Assembly: GCA_029553955.1 (NCBI GenBank)
Contig: JAKPJZ010000074.1
Location: 1-64,000, forward strand
Length of the DNA stretch: 64,000 bases
Source: Chloroflexota bacterium
GTDB lineage: Bacteria; Chloroflexota; Anaerolineae; SpSt-313
Direction: 5' to 3'
The notes beneath the pieces were generated by a model. It saw only the letters and a list, made by a program, of their open reading frames with translations, searched no databases and had not been told where the DNA came from. Of the stretch, positions 6,911-15,258 are shown piece by piece. The position numbers and the translations under genes were made by a program. Position 1 is the first letter of the stretch; each line of letters opens with the position of its first letter.

Positions 6911-8137
6911 TCACGCATTCACTGCCTCCATGTGTTTCTTGAGCACCAAAGCCAGGCGCCGGATGCCTTCATCGATGAGAGCGGGCGGCGTCGAGGCGAA
7001 GGTCAGGCGCATGGCGTTGCGGCCGCCGTCGTCGGCATAAAAGGCGGTGCCGGGCACGAAGGCGACCTTGGCCGCGATGGCGTCTTCCAGGAGCTTGAGC
7101 GAGTCGACTTGTTCGGGCAGCGAGAGCCAGAGGAAGAGCCCGCCCTGCGGCTGCGTCCAGCGCACGCCCGGGGGCATGTGCCTGGCGAGCGCGGCGAGCA
7201 GCGCATCGCGGCGCTCGCGGTACGTCGCCCGAATCTCCTCGATGTGCGGGCCTAGCAGCCCACGCTGGCAGTACTCGTTGGCGAGGACCTGGCACAAGCT
7301 CGCGGTGTGCAGATCTGCGCCTTGCTTGGCCTTGGCCAACCGCTGCGCCACCTCGGCCGGGGCGATGATCCAGCCCAGGCGCAGGCCGGGCGCCAGCGTT
7401 TTGGAGAAGGTGCTCATATAGATCACACTGCCCGGATCGCCAGCGGCGAGCGATGCCGCGTCGAGCGCATAGAGGGGCGCGACATCCTCGCCCTCGAAGC
7501 GCAGGTCGCCGTAGGGATCATCTTCCACCAGGGCGATGCCGTAGCGCCGCACGAGTTCCAGCAGTTGCCGCCGACGCGCCAGGCTCAACGTCACGCCGGC
7601 TGGGTTGTGAAAGTTGGGCATGACGTAGACGAACTTGGGGTGGTGCTTGGCGATGACCGCTTCGGCCGCAGCGACGTCCATGCCGTCGTCGTCGACGGGC
7701 ACCGAGACGAAGCGCGCGCCGTAGGCCTGCCAGGCCTGCAGGGCGCCCAGGTAGGTGGGCCGCTCGACGAGGACGACGTCGTCCGGGTCGATGAACAGCC
7801 GGCCGACCAAGTCGAGGGCCTGCTGCGAGCCCGAGGTGACGAGGATGTTGCCCTCGTCGACTGGCAGGCCTTTGGCCCGGGCCATCTCGGCCAGGGTGCG
7901 CCGCAGGGGCGCATAGCCCTCGGTCACGCCGTACTGCAGCGCCGCCTCGCTGGCACCCGACAGGACCTCACGGCAGGCGTCGGCCAGGTCTTCGACAGGG
8001 AAGAGCCCGGCCGCCGGCCAGCCGCCGGCCAGCGAGATGAGATCGGGCTGCTGGGCGAACTTTAGGATCTCGCGGATGATCGAGCTCGACATCTGCTGGG
8101 CCCGCTGGCCCATGAGCATGCGCCATTGCATGGTCAC
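6911..8137 (-). CDS. PLP-dependent class I aminotransferase (2-aminoadipate/LysN-like)
   Basis: Transfers an amino group between an amino acid and a 2-oxo acid. The protein has the AspC-superfamily core: SGSQQALDLVGRLFIDPDD for the cofactor phosphate, MPNFHNPAGVTLS (substrate and PLP), DDPYGDLRFEG, and the Schiff-base lysine in YMSTFSKTLAPGLRLGWI. About 408 residues from the GTG at 8137, which has GGAGG seven bases upstream; the ATG at 8131 is an alternative. Closest in style to MocR-like/2-aminoadipate transaminases without the DNA-binding domain. In this context it may deaminate the amino acid whose 2-hydroxy derivative feeds the dehydratase. Confidence 0.9.
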   Translation of the reverse strand: MTMQWRMLMGQRAQQMSSSIIREILKFAQQPDLISLAGGWPAAGLFPVEDLADACREVLSGASEAALQYGVTEGYAPLRRTLAEMARAKGLPVDEGNILVTSGSQQALDLVGRLFIDPDDVVLVERPTYLGALQAWQAYGARFVSVPVDDDGMDVAAAEAVIAKHHPKFVYVMPNFHNPAGVTLSLARRRQLLELVRRYGIALVEDDPYGDLRFEGEDVAPLYALDAASLAAGDPGSVIYMSTFSKTLAPGLRLGWIIAPAEVAQRLAKAKQGADLHTASLCQVLANEYCQRGLLGPHIEEIRATYRERRDALLAALARHMPPGVRWTQPQGGLFLWLSLPEQVDSLKLLEDAIAAKVAFVPGTAFYADDGGRNAMRLTFASTPPALIDEGIRRLALVLKKHMEAVNA

Positions 8138-8228
8138 GGAATCGCCTCCAAGGGTGAACCTGGTGCAGGCTTCATAGCCTGCATGTCCTTGTGCCGGCCA
8201 CGGCGCCGGCGCGGCCGCAGAACGAACC

Positions 8229-8876
8229 TCATGACTCGCGCAGCCGGACCTGCGCGGCGACCTCACCGATCGCGGCCGCTCTGGCGATGGCATAGTCGAT
8301 GCCGTCGGTGGGCACAGCGCTGGGGCCGACCCACACCGTCGTCATGTGCCAGGCTTTGGCGGCGCGCAGGTTGCGCAGCGAGTCGTCGGCGAACAGACAC
8401 GCCGAGCCGGGCACGCCCAGGGCGGCCAGCACGTGCTCGTAGACCGCCGGGTTGGGCTTGTGACGGTAGCCCGTCGCGGTGATGTCAAAGATGCGCGTGA
8501 AGCGGCCCCGCACGCCCAGGGCGGCGACCACGCGCTCGGCGTGTCTCCGGTCCGAGTTGGTAAAGATCACCGGCTCCCAGGGCAGCGCCTGCAGCGCCCT
8601 GTCCAGCTCGGCGTCGGGCTGGAGGAGCTGCTCCACGTGCACGTCGTGCACGTAGGCCAGGTACTCCTCGGCATCGGTCTGGCGGTGGGCCAGCAGCCCG
8701 GCCAGCGTCGTGCCATGGCGCGCCGCGTAGGCGTCGCGCAGGCTCGCCGCCTCGACCGGCGCCAGGCCCAGTCGTTCGACCAGGTAGCGCTCGATGCGGC
8801 CTTCGATGGCCGGCAGCACCCCCGCCGAGCGGGGGTAGAGTGTATCGTCGACGTCAAAGAGCGCATACCGGATCAC
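8229..8876 (-). CDS. HAD-superfamily hydrolase (pyrimidine 5'-nucleotidase-like)
   Basis: A 215-residue Rossmannoid phosphatase with all four HAD motifs: DVDDTLYP (nucleophile and acid Asp) at the N-terminus, TNSDR, the Lys in GYRHKPNP, and FADDSLRN. The helical cap between motifs I and II suits the SDT1/pyrimidine 5'-nucleotidase subgroup. GTG start at 8876 preceded by GGAGAGG; the upstream transporter gene's TGA overlaps this start (GTGA), so the two are coupled. Substrate not deducible. Confidence 0.88.
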   Translation of the reverse strand: MIRYALFDVDDTLYPRSAGVLPAIEGRIERYLVERLGLAPVEAASLRDAYAARHGTTLAGLLAHRQTDAEEYLAYVHDVHVEQLLQPDAELDRALQALPWEPVIFTNSDRRHAERVVAALGVRGRFTRIFDITATGYRHKPNPAVYEHVLAALGVPGSACLFADDSLRNLRAAKAWHMTTVWVGPSAVPTDGIDYAIARAAAIGEVAAQVRLRES

Positions 8877-9775
8877 GTTCGCCTCTCCTGCCGCTCGGAT
8901 CGGACGGCCAGGCCGATGCCGAGGAGCAGGACGAGGCCTCCAAGGATCAGGGCCGCGGGCGGGCGCTCGCCCAGGAGCACAAGCGCCAACACGGTGGCCC
9001 CCAGGGGCTCGCCCAGGATGGCGACCGTCACAAAGGTCGGCGAAAGGTACCGCAGGGCCCAGTTGGCCGACGAGTGCCCGATGACCTGCGGCCCTAGGGC
9101 GAGCAGCACCAGCAGCCCGTAGGTGCGCGCGCTGTAGCCCACGAGCGGCTGGCGAGCGATGAAGCAGCCCGCCAGCAGCACCAGCGCGGCCAGACCGTAC
9201 ATCGGCCAGATATAGGCCAAGAGCGAGAGCCTGCGCCGCAGCCGGCGGCCGACAAGCATGTAGACTGCCGCCATGAGCGCCCCGGCCACGGCCAGGAGGT
9301 CGCCCGAGAGCGCGCCGCCGGCAGACCGTGCATCGGCCAGGCCGATGACGATCGAGCCCACCATGGCCAGGGCGGCGGCCAGCGCCAGTGGCCACGACAC
9401 GCGCTCGCCCAGAAAGAGCGGCGAGGCGACGGCCACAAAGAGCGGCGTGGTGCTCACCAGGGCCACCGAGCTGGCCACCGATGTCAGGCTCAGCGAGGCG
9501 ATCCAGGTGGCAAAGTGCAGCCCCAGGGCGACCCCGGCCAGGGCCAGCAGCCACCATTCGCGCTGGTCCAGGCCGCGCCACTCGCGCGCGGCCCGCGGCA
9601 GGGCCAAGGGCGCCAGGATGAGCGTCGCTGCTGTCAGGCGCCCGGCGCCGACCACGAGCGGCGGTGCCGCCGCCCAGCGGATGAGGATCGAGGCCCAGGC
9701 CATGGCCAGCACGCCGACGAGGAGCACGGCGATGGCCCGGCCGGGGCCGGCATGGGTCTCGGCGCTAATTGACAT
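8873..9775 (-). CDS. EamA/DMT-family transporter
   Basis: Ten-helix drug/metabolite-type permease (300 residues) with two EamA repeats. Hydrophobic segments run throughout, with the family markers WASIL, SVALVSTTPLFVA and, in the second half, LGPQVIGHSSANWALRYL and FVTVAILGEPLGATVLA. The ATG at 9775 lies inside the end of the M55 peptidase gene, an 11-base overlap, and its own stop overlaps the HAD start. The three genes therefore look like one tightly coupled unit, perhaps peptide or D-amino-acid turnover with export or uptake of a product. Confidence 0.9.
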   Translation of the reverse strand: MSISAETHAGPGRAIAVLLVGVLAMAWASILIRWAAAPPLVVGAGRLTAATLILAPLALPRAAREWRGLDQREWWLLALAGVALGLHFATWIASLSLTSVASSVALVSTTPLFVAVASPLFLGERVSWPLALAAALAMVGSIVIGLADARSAGGALSGDLLAVAGALMAAVYMLVGRRLRRRLSLLAYIWPMYGLAALVLLAGCFIARQPLVGYSARTYGLLVLLALGPQVIGHSSANWALRYLSPTFVTVAILGEPLGATVLALVLLGERPPAALILGGLVLLLGIGLAVRSERQERRT

Positions 9776-10580
9776 AAGCCGCAAGGGCCAGCAGCGCTCG
9801 CCAGACCCGGAACAGCACGCGCATATCTTCATGTTGGTAACGAACTGTGCGCCCGTCGAGCCGCTCCACGTCGGGGAGCAGCGCGGCCATGTCGGCCTGG
9901 TCGGTGCGCATAAAGGTCACGTCGGCGATGATGGGAGGCGTGAGCACATAGGGCTGGCCCCGGCGCCGCACCGCCTCGCTGGCGGCGGCCTCGATGCGCT
10001 GCCGCGCCACCGAGGGCGGCAGGCAACGGGCCGCGCTGCGGCCGACGGCGCGCTTGACCGCCACTGTCGCCGGCGGCGCCAGCAGCGTCTGTGCCTCTGC
10101 CACCACGGCCAGGTCGCCGGTGACCAGCCCCACGGGCACGCCGAGGGCGCCGGCGAGGGCCGCGTTCAGGCCTACCTCGCCCACCGGCTGCCCGTTGAGC
10201 TTGAGCTCAAAGACGTGGCGGCCCGAGTAGGTGTGGTTCAGCGTGCCCAGGGGGTTGCCCGCCATGGCGTGGTAGCCCACAAAGAGTGCCACGTCAAAGC
10301 GCTCGTCGAGCCCCTCCATCATCGAGAACGGTTTGGGCGAGCCGGTCACCAGCTCGGCTCGAACGTCCAGCTCTTCGATCATGATGTTGCGCATTGCGCC
10401 GTGTGAGTCGTTGACCAGCACCTCGCTGGCCCCCGCCCCAAAGGCGCCGGCGATGGCGGCGTTCACCTCGCCTGTCATCAGGCGCCGCGCGCGCTCGAAC
10501 TCCTTCTCATCGTCGCTGGTCTGGACCCCAGCCACAACGCCAGAGATGCCTTCAATGTCGGCGGAAATGAAGACTTTCAC
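9765..10580 (-). CDS. M55 family D-aminopeptidase (DppA-like)
   Basis: Zinc-dependent aminopeptidase of the DppA fold, known for releasing D-amino acids from short peptides. The N-terminal SADIEG motif supplies metal ligands, followed by the ligand-bearing VNDSHGAMRN and a later GYHAMAG and LNHTYSG. At 271 residues it matches the usual length (about 270-280). Only a weak ribosome site precedes the ATG. Downstream overlap with the EamA gene suggests co-expression. Confidence 0.92.
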   Translation of the reverse strand: MKVFISADIEGISGVVAGVQTSDDEKEFERARRLMTGEVNAAIAGAFGAGASEVLVNDSHGAMRNIMIEELDVRAELVTGSPKPFSMMEGLDERFDVALFVGYHAMAGNPLGTLNHTYSGRHVFELKLNGQPVGEVGLNAALAGALGVPVGLVTGDLAVVAEAQTLLAPPATVAVKRAVGRSAARCLPPSVARQRIEAAASEAVRRRGQPYVLTPPIIADVTFMRTDQADMAALLPDVERLDGRTVRYQHEDMRVLFRVWRALLALAAYVN

Positions 10581-10757
10581 CTGGTAGTCCTCGCTAGGCG
10601 GCCTATCGCATGTAGCCTATGGCTTATGGCATATGGCGAGCTGCGCATAGGCGGCAGTCCATGATCAGTGGAGCGTGGCGCGAAACGAGTTGATGCTCTT
10701 GGCCAAGCGCTCCCCGTCGTCATACAGCGCTCGATACTTCTCCTCGGTGATGTACCT

Positions 10758-11543
10758 CTACAGCAGGTTCTTCTGTTTCATGCGCCCGATCAACTGTTTG
10801 GCCGCCTCGGCCGGCGCGGCCTTGATGACCTCTCCGGGCTCCTTGGGCGGCGGCGAGAAGCTGCGCTTGACCTGGGTGGGTGAGCCCTTGAGCCCGACGC
10901 CCTCGGGGTCGGCGCCGATCTCGGCGGCGCCCCAGCGCTCGACCGTCTGCTCGCGGTAGGCGCGGAAGATGCCTGGCGCACTGGGGTAACGCGGTTTGTT
11001 GGCCTCTTTGGTGATGGTCAGCAGCGCGGGCAGCGCCGTCTCCAGCACCTCATGGCCGTCCTCGAGCGCCCGTGTGGCGCGCACGTGCCCGTTGGCCACG
11101 GTGAACTCGCGCACGTAGGTGACCTGCGGCACGCCGAGGTATTCGGCCATCTGCGGGCCCACCTGGGCGGTGTCGCCGTCAATGGCCTGCCGCCCGCCGA
11201 GGATCAGGTCGTAGGGGGCCAGCTTCTTCACGGCCAGGGCCAGGGTGGTCGCTGTGGCCCAGGTATCGGCCCCGGCAAAGGCGCGGTCGGTCAGCAGGAT
11301 GGCGCGGTCCACGCCCATGGCCAGCGCCTCGCGCAGCGCGTCATCGGCCTGTGGCGGCCCCATCGAGATCACGACCACCTCGCCGCCCACCTGCTCGCGC
11401 AGGCACAGCGCCGCCTCGATCGCATTCTTGTCCTCGGGATTGATGATCGAAGGCACGCCCTCGCGGATCAGCGTCCCCGTGCGCGGGTCGAGGCGCACCT
11501 CGTTCGTATCCGGCACCTGCTTGATCGTCACGATGATTCTCAT
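10758..11543 (-). CDS. etfB: Electron transfer flavoprotein beta subunit
   Basis: AMP/FAD-binding partner of the ferredoxin-fused EtfA. Starts MRIIVTIKQVPDTNEVRLD with an AGGAGAA site before the ATG at 11543. It has the ETF-beta signature region with the YDLILGGRQAIDGDTAQVG stretch around residues 110-130 and the recognition loop ending near KEANKPRYPS. 261 residues, normal for the family. It lies 100 bp after acyl-CoA dehydrogenase, so electrons from that enzyme very probably pass here. A short hydrophilic C-terminal extension (KRSFSPPPKEP...) is typical. Confidence 0.95.
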   Translation of the reverse strand: MRIIVTIKQVPDTNEVRLDPRTGTLIREGVPSIINPEDKNAIEAALCLREQVGGEVVVISMGPPQADDALREALAMGVDRAILLTDRAFAGADTWATATTLALAVKKLAPYDLILGGRQAIDGDTAQVGPQMAEYLGVPQVTYVREFTVANGHVRATRALEDGHEVLETALPALLTITKEANKPRYPSAPGIFRAYREQTVERWGAAEIGADPEGVGLKGSPTQVKRSFSPPPKEPGEVIKAAPAEAAKQLIGRMKQKNLL

Positions 11544-11564
11544 AGCGTTCTCCTGGCGTGGGAC

Positions 11565-11642
11565 GTGACCCGTGATGCGTGATGCGTGATGCGTGAGAAG
11601 CCAGACCCCACGTTTCACGTATCACGTTTCACGTATCACGCG
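11565..11642. repeat. Heptamer inverted array between etfB and acd
   Basis: Units of the CGTGATG family run rightwards (GATGCGTGATGCGTGATGCG) and are mirrored by CACGTTTCACGTATCACG units. The mirrored half abuts the acyl-CoA dehydrogenase stop codon at 11643. No gene is present in this spacer. Confidence 0.75.
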
Positions 11643-12818
11643 TCATCCCTTGATCCGCAACCCGATCTTGCGGAAGAGGTTGGTGGCGATCACCAGCCGC
11701 TGTACCTCGTTGGTGCCCTCAAAGATGCGGGTGATACGGGCGTCGCGGTACATGCGCTCGACGGGATAGTCCTTCATGTAGCCCATGCCGCCGTGGATCT
11801 GCAGGCATTTGTCGACGCAGCGGTCGAGCACTTCGGAGCCGTAGACCTTGCACATTGCGGCCAGGGTCGAAAAGTCGCGGCCCATGTTGCCGCTGTCGAG
11901 CATCCAGGCGGTGCGGTAGACCAGGGAGCGCAGGGCCTCGATCTCGGTGGCCATGTCGGCGACCATCCACTGGATGGCCTGTTTTTGGGCCACGGGCTCG
12001 CCGAACTGGTAGCGGTTCTTGGCAAAGTCCATGGCCATATCGAGCGCGATCTGCGAGCCGCCCAGGCAGCCCGCCCCCAGGCTGATGCGGCCGACATCGA
12101 GGGTCTTGAGGGCCGTGAGGAAGCCGGCGCCGAACTGCCCCAGCACGTTCTCCACGGGCACGCGGCAGTCCTCGAAAAAGATCTCGGCTGTCGAGGAGCC
12201 ACGGATTCCCATTTTAGTCTCTTTCGTGCCAACGCGGAATCCGGGGAAATCCTTCTCGACGATGAACGCCGTCACGCCGCCGCGGGCGCCGAGCGCCGGG
12301 TCGGTGACGGCAAAGACCGAGATCACGTCGGCGATGTCGCCGTTGGTGATCCAAATCTTGGAGCCGTTGAGGATGAAATAGTCGCCGTCGCGCACGGCGC
12401 GCGTCTGGATGGCTGCGGCGTCGGAGCCGGCGTTGGCCTCGGTGAGGGCAAAGGCGCCGATCTTATCGCCTCGTGCCAGGGGCACCAGGTACTTTTGCTT
12501 CTGTTCTTCGGTGCCGTCGAGATAGATGGCCATGGCGCCGATGCCGGTGTGCGCGCCGATGATGGTGGCCGTGGAGCCGCAGACCTTGTTGATCTCCTCC
12601 ATGAGAATGCAGTAGCCGATTTCGCCGGCGCCTGCGCCGCCGTACTTCTGGGGGAAGGGCACGCCCATCAAGCCGATCTTGGCGGCCTTTCTGATGACGT
12701 CCCAGGGCACGCATTCGTCGATATCAATCTGGGCGGCGACGGGCGCGACCTCGTTCTCTGCGAACTCGCGCACCATGCGCCGGAACAGCTCGTGCTCTTT
12801 GGAGAAGGTAAAGTCCAT
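11643..12818 (-). CDS. Acyl-CoA dehydrogenase (short-chain/butyryl-CoA type)
   Basis: FAD enzyme that forms or reduces the 2,3-double bond of acyl-CoA. 391 residues with the ACAD signatures: FALTEANAGSDAAAIQTRA (signature 1), an ITNGDIADV flavin segment, and the C-terminal QIHGGMGYMKDYPVERMYRDARITRIFEGTNEV region holding the catalytic-base helix. Starts with ATG at 12818, preceded by GGAGG. Flanked by enoyl-CoA hydratase and etfB, it completes a butyryl-CoA/crotonyl-CoA module. Direction (oxidation or butyrate formation) cannot be decided from sequence. Confidence 0.95.
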   Translation of the reverse strand: MDFTFSKEHELFRRMVREFAENEVAPVAAQIDIDECVPWDVIRKAAKIGLMGVPFPQKYGGAGAGEIGYCILMEEINKVCGSTATIIGAHTGIGAMAIYLDGTEEQKQKYLVPLARGDKIGAFALTEANAGSDAAAIQTRAVRDGDYFILNGSKIWITNGDIADVISVFAVTDPALGARGGVTAFIVEKDFPGFRVGTKETKMGIRGSSTAEIFFEDCRVPVENVLGQFGAGFLTALKTLDVGRISLGAGCLGGSQIALDMAMDFAKNRYQFGEPVAQKQAIQWMVADMATEIEALRSLVYRTAWMLDSGNMGRDFSTLAAMCKVYGSEVLDRCVDKCLQIHGGMGYMKDYPVERMYRDARITRIFEGTNEVQRLVIATNLFRKIGLRIKG

Positions 12819-12849
12819 AGCGAGCCTCCATGACTCAGACGAGGGGAGT

Positions 12850-12946
12850 CTGGAGCACGAAAGGCGCGAAATGCCACGAGAGGCGCGAAAGGGCCGCTGG
12901 CGCGTCGACTCGTCTTTCGCGCCCTTTCGTGTCTTTCGTGCTCCAG
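12850..12946. repeat. Inverted array of GGCRCGAAA units
   Basis: CTGGAGCACGAAAGGCGCG at 12850 is mirrored by CCTTTCGTGTCTTTCGTGCTCCAG ending at 12946, an imperfect hairpin of about 40-bp arms. The repeated phrase (GGGCACGAAA/GGGCGCGAAA) is the one that forms the much longer arrays around the GxxExxY gene at 40515-41280. Here no gene lies inside. Confidence 0.75.
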
Positions 12947-12960
12947 TTCCTTCGTCGCGG

Positions 12961-13746
12961 CTACTTGTCCTGGAACTTGGCCTGGCGTTTCTGCAGGAAG
13001 GCGGTGACGCCCTCGCGCATGTCTTCGCTGGTGCACAGGTCGGCGAACTCGTCTGCCTCGATCTCGAGCCCCTCGTCGAGCGTCGTCTCCAGCCCCTTGT
13101 CGACGGCGCGCAGGATGGCCGCCAGGGCCAGGCCGCCCTTGGCGTTGAGCTTCTTGGCCAGGTCCTTGGCAGCCTTGACCACCTCGCCCACCGGCACGAC
13201 CTGGGTGACCAGGCCGATGCGCTTCGCTTCCTGGGCGTTGACCATGTCGCCGGTCAGCAGGAGCTCGATGGCCTTGCCCCGGCCCACATAGCGCGGCAGG
13301 CGCTGCGTGCCGCCCCAGCCGGGGATGATGCCCAGGCCGATTTCGGGCTGGCCAAAGCGCACGCCGTCTTCGGCGATGCGGATGTGGCACGACATGGCGA
13401 GCTCGTTGCCGCCGCCCAGGCAGAAGCGGCCGTTGATGGCGGCGATGACCGGCTTTCGCGACTGCTCAATCTGCCGGAAGAAGAGCTGGCCACGGCGCAC
13501 GAGCTCGCGGGCCTCGTCGCGCCCCTTGATGGCGGCGATCTCGTTGATATCGGCGCCGGCGACAAAGAACTGCCCGGCGCCGGTGATGATGATCGTCTTC
13601 ACCTCGGGGTTGTTCGTGACCTCTTCAAAAGCTGCACTGAGGTCCATCACCGTCTGCGTGTTGAAGGCGTTGGCCGGCGGGTGATCGATCGTCAGGATGG
13701 CGGTGCGATCCTCGATCGCCACTTTGACGTACTGGTAGGTTGCCAT
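12961..13746 (-). CDS. Enoyl-CoA hydratase (crotonase)
   Basis: Hydrates 2-enoyl-CoA to 3-hydroxyacyl-CoA. 261 residues with the crotonase oxyanion-hole segments AGADINEIAAIKG (around 63-75) and INGRFCLGGGNELAMSC (around 104-120), and the second catalytic Glu region FGQPEIGLGIIPGWGGTQRL. Start at the ATG at 13746, whose product begins MATYQYVKVAIEDRTAILT as in relatives. Lies between acyl-CoA dehydrogenase and 3-hydroxyacyl-CoA dehydrogenase. Confidence 0.95.
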   Translation of the reverse strand: MATYQYVKVAIEDRTAILTIDHPPANAFNTQTVMDLSAAFEEVTNNPEVKTIIITGAGQFFVAGADINEIAAIKGRDEARELVRRGQLFFRQIEQSRKPVIAAINGRFCLGGGNELAMSCHIRIAEDGVRFGQPEIGLGIIPGWGGTQRLPRYVGRGKAIELLLTGDMVNAQEAKRIGLVTQVVPVGEVVKAAKDLAKKLNAKGGLALAAILRAVDKGLETTLDEGLEIEADEFADLCTSEDMREGVTAFLQKRQAKFQDK

Positions 13747-13769
13747 GGGTGCGCGCTCCTTTCGTACTA

Positions 13770-13905
13770 TGTAATGCGTGAAACGTGAGACATGATGCGT
13801 AAAACGTGAAACGTAATGCGTGAGACGTCTCTCTTCCGTGCTGCGTGTTCCGTTGCGTGTTACGCGCCGCTTACGCATTACGCATCACGGCTCACGCCTC
13901 ACATC
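13770..13905. repeat. Heptamer inverted array
   Basis: CGTRATG-type units from about 13770 to 13830 (GTAATGCGTGAAACGTGAGAC) face their complement from about 13855 to 13905. The array fills the whole spacer between the crotonase and 3-hydroxyacyl-CoA dehydrogenase genes. Confidence 0.75.
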
Positions 13906-15132
13906 TCACCCCGAATACTCCCTGAACCCCTTGCCAACCTTCTTGCCCAGGTGGCCGGCCCGGACCTTGGAACGCAGCAGGCGCGCCGGGCGGAAGCGCT
14001 CGCCGAACTCGGCTTGCAGCGCTTCGAGTTTGGCCAGCACCAGGTCGAGCCCGATCTGGTCGCCGAGCTCCAGGGGGCCCATGCGCGTGTCGCCGACCTT
14101 CATGCCGATGCCGGCGATGCAGGCCATGTCGATGTCGTTGATGTTGGCCACGTGCTCGGTGATGCAGTAGACCGCCTCGTTGATCAGCGGCATCATCAGG
14201 CGGTCGACGCTGAAGGGGGTGCCGCTGCGCACCTGGCCCGAGGCCTGCAGGTCCTTGATCATCTGGCGCACAGGCTCGTCAGATTGACCGCCGTAGCCGT
14301 AAAAGCCGGCCCCGGTCTTTTCGCCGTAGCGGCCGGCCTTGAAGATGGGGTCGTAGAGCGGCGCCGGAGTCATGCGCTCGCCATACTCGCCGTAGAGGTA
14401 GGCGCCCACGTCGTAGCAGACGTCGATGCCCAGCATGTCCATCAGGGTGAAGGGGCCCATGGGCCAGCCGAACTCGGTCATGGCCTGGTCGATCTCTTCG
14501 GCCGTGGCCGCACCCTCCGACAGGGCCCAGACCGCCTCGTTGAGGTAGGGCATGAGCAGGCGGTTGACGAGGAAGCCGGGGCACTCTTGCACCACCACAG
14601 GGATCTTGCGCAGCGACTCGGTGAACATCACCACATCGTCGATTGTCTCCTGCGTGGTGTCGAGGCCGGGGATGACTTCGACCAGTTTCATCACGTGAGC
14701 CGGGTTGAAGAAGTGCATCCCGACGACCTTGCCCGGCCGTTTGGTGGCCGCGCCCATCTCGGAGATGGAGAGGGCCGAGGTGTTGGAGGCAAAGATCGTC
14801 TGCTCGGGGCAGACCTGCTCGAGCTGGGCGAAGACTTGGCGCTTGATGGCCATCTTTTCGGGCACGGCTTCGATGACGATATCCACGTCCTCAAAGCCCT
14901 CCCAGGTGGCCGTCCCCGTGATGAGGTCCATCTTGTCTTTGAGCTCGCCGGCGCTCATCTTGCCCTGCTCGACGCGGCGCTGGTAGATGCCGCGCACCAC
15001 AGCCAGGCCCTTGTCGACCAGTTCCTGGTTCACGTCTTTGAGCACCACGGGCAGGCCTGAGAAGGTAATCACCTGGGCGATGCCGGCGCCCATGGCCCCT
15101 GCCCCGACGACCCCTGCTTTGAAGATGTACAT
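13906..15132 (-). CDS. 3-hydroxyacyl-CoA dehydrogenase
   Basis: NAD(P)-dependent oxidation/reduction of 3-hydroxyacyl-CoA. The N-terminal Rossmann domain starts VVGAGAMGAGIAQVITFSG, then SNTSALSISEM and the catalytic His of GMHFFNPAHVMKLVEVI. Two C-terminal helical domains follow (GFLVNRLLMPYLNEAV and a second copy around DRLMMPLINEAVYC), which explains the 408 residues instead of about 285 for single-domain Hbd. ATG with AAGGAGG upstream. Lies between thiolase and crotonase in one direction. Confidence 0.95.
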   Translation of the reverse strand: MYIFKAGVVGAGAMGAGIAQVITFSGLPVVLKDVNQELVDKGLAVVRGIYQRRVEQGKMSAGELKDKMDLITGTATWEGFEDVDIVIEAVPEKMAIKRQVFAQLEQVCPEQTIFASNTSALSISEMGAATKRPGKVVGMHFFNPAHVMKLVEVIPGLDTTQETIDDVVMFTESLRKIPVVVQECPGFLVNRLLMPYLNEAVWALSEGAATAEEIDQAMTEFGWPMGPFTLMDMLGIDVCYDVGAYLYGEYGERMTPAPLYDPIFKAGRYGEKTGAGFYGYGGQSDEPVRQMIKDLQASGQVRSGTPFSVDRLMMPLINEAVYCITEHVANINDIDMACIAGIGMKVGDTRMGPLELGDQIGLDLVLAKLEALQAEFGERFRPARLLRSKVRAGHLGKKVGKGFREYSG

Positions 15133-15144
15133 GGTTGCCTCCTT

Positions 15145-15258
15145 GCGTGATACGTGATGCGTAATACGTAGGGCCTCCCCGTGTCGCGTGTTGCGTGTTC
15201 CGTTACGCAGTACGCATCACGCAGTACTCGTCACGCATCACGCATCACGCATCACGGG
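15145..15258. repeat. Heptamer inverted array
   Basis: CGTGATACGTGATGCGTAATACG at the left is answered by ACGCATCACGCAGTACTCGTCACGCATCACG at the right, running directly into the thiolase stop region. Same family as at 6716, 11565 and 13770, so four consecutive operon spacers carry the same array type. Confidence 0.75.

Noticed and set aside
11590-11642. parS sites, because GTTTCACGT half-sites occur in the heptamer arrays
   Set aside because: No full TGTTNCACGTGNAACA palindrome is present. The half-sites follow from the CGTGAAAC variant of the heptamer.
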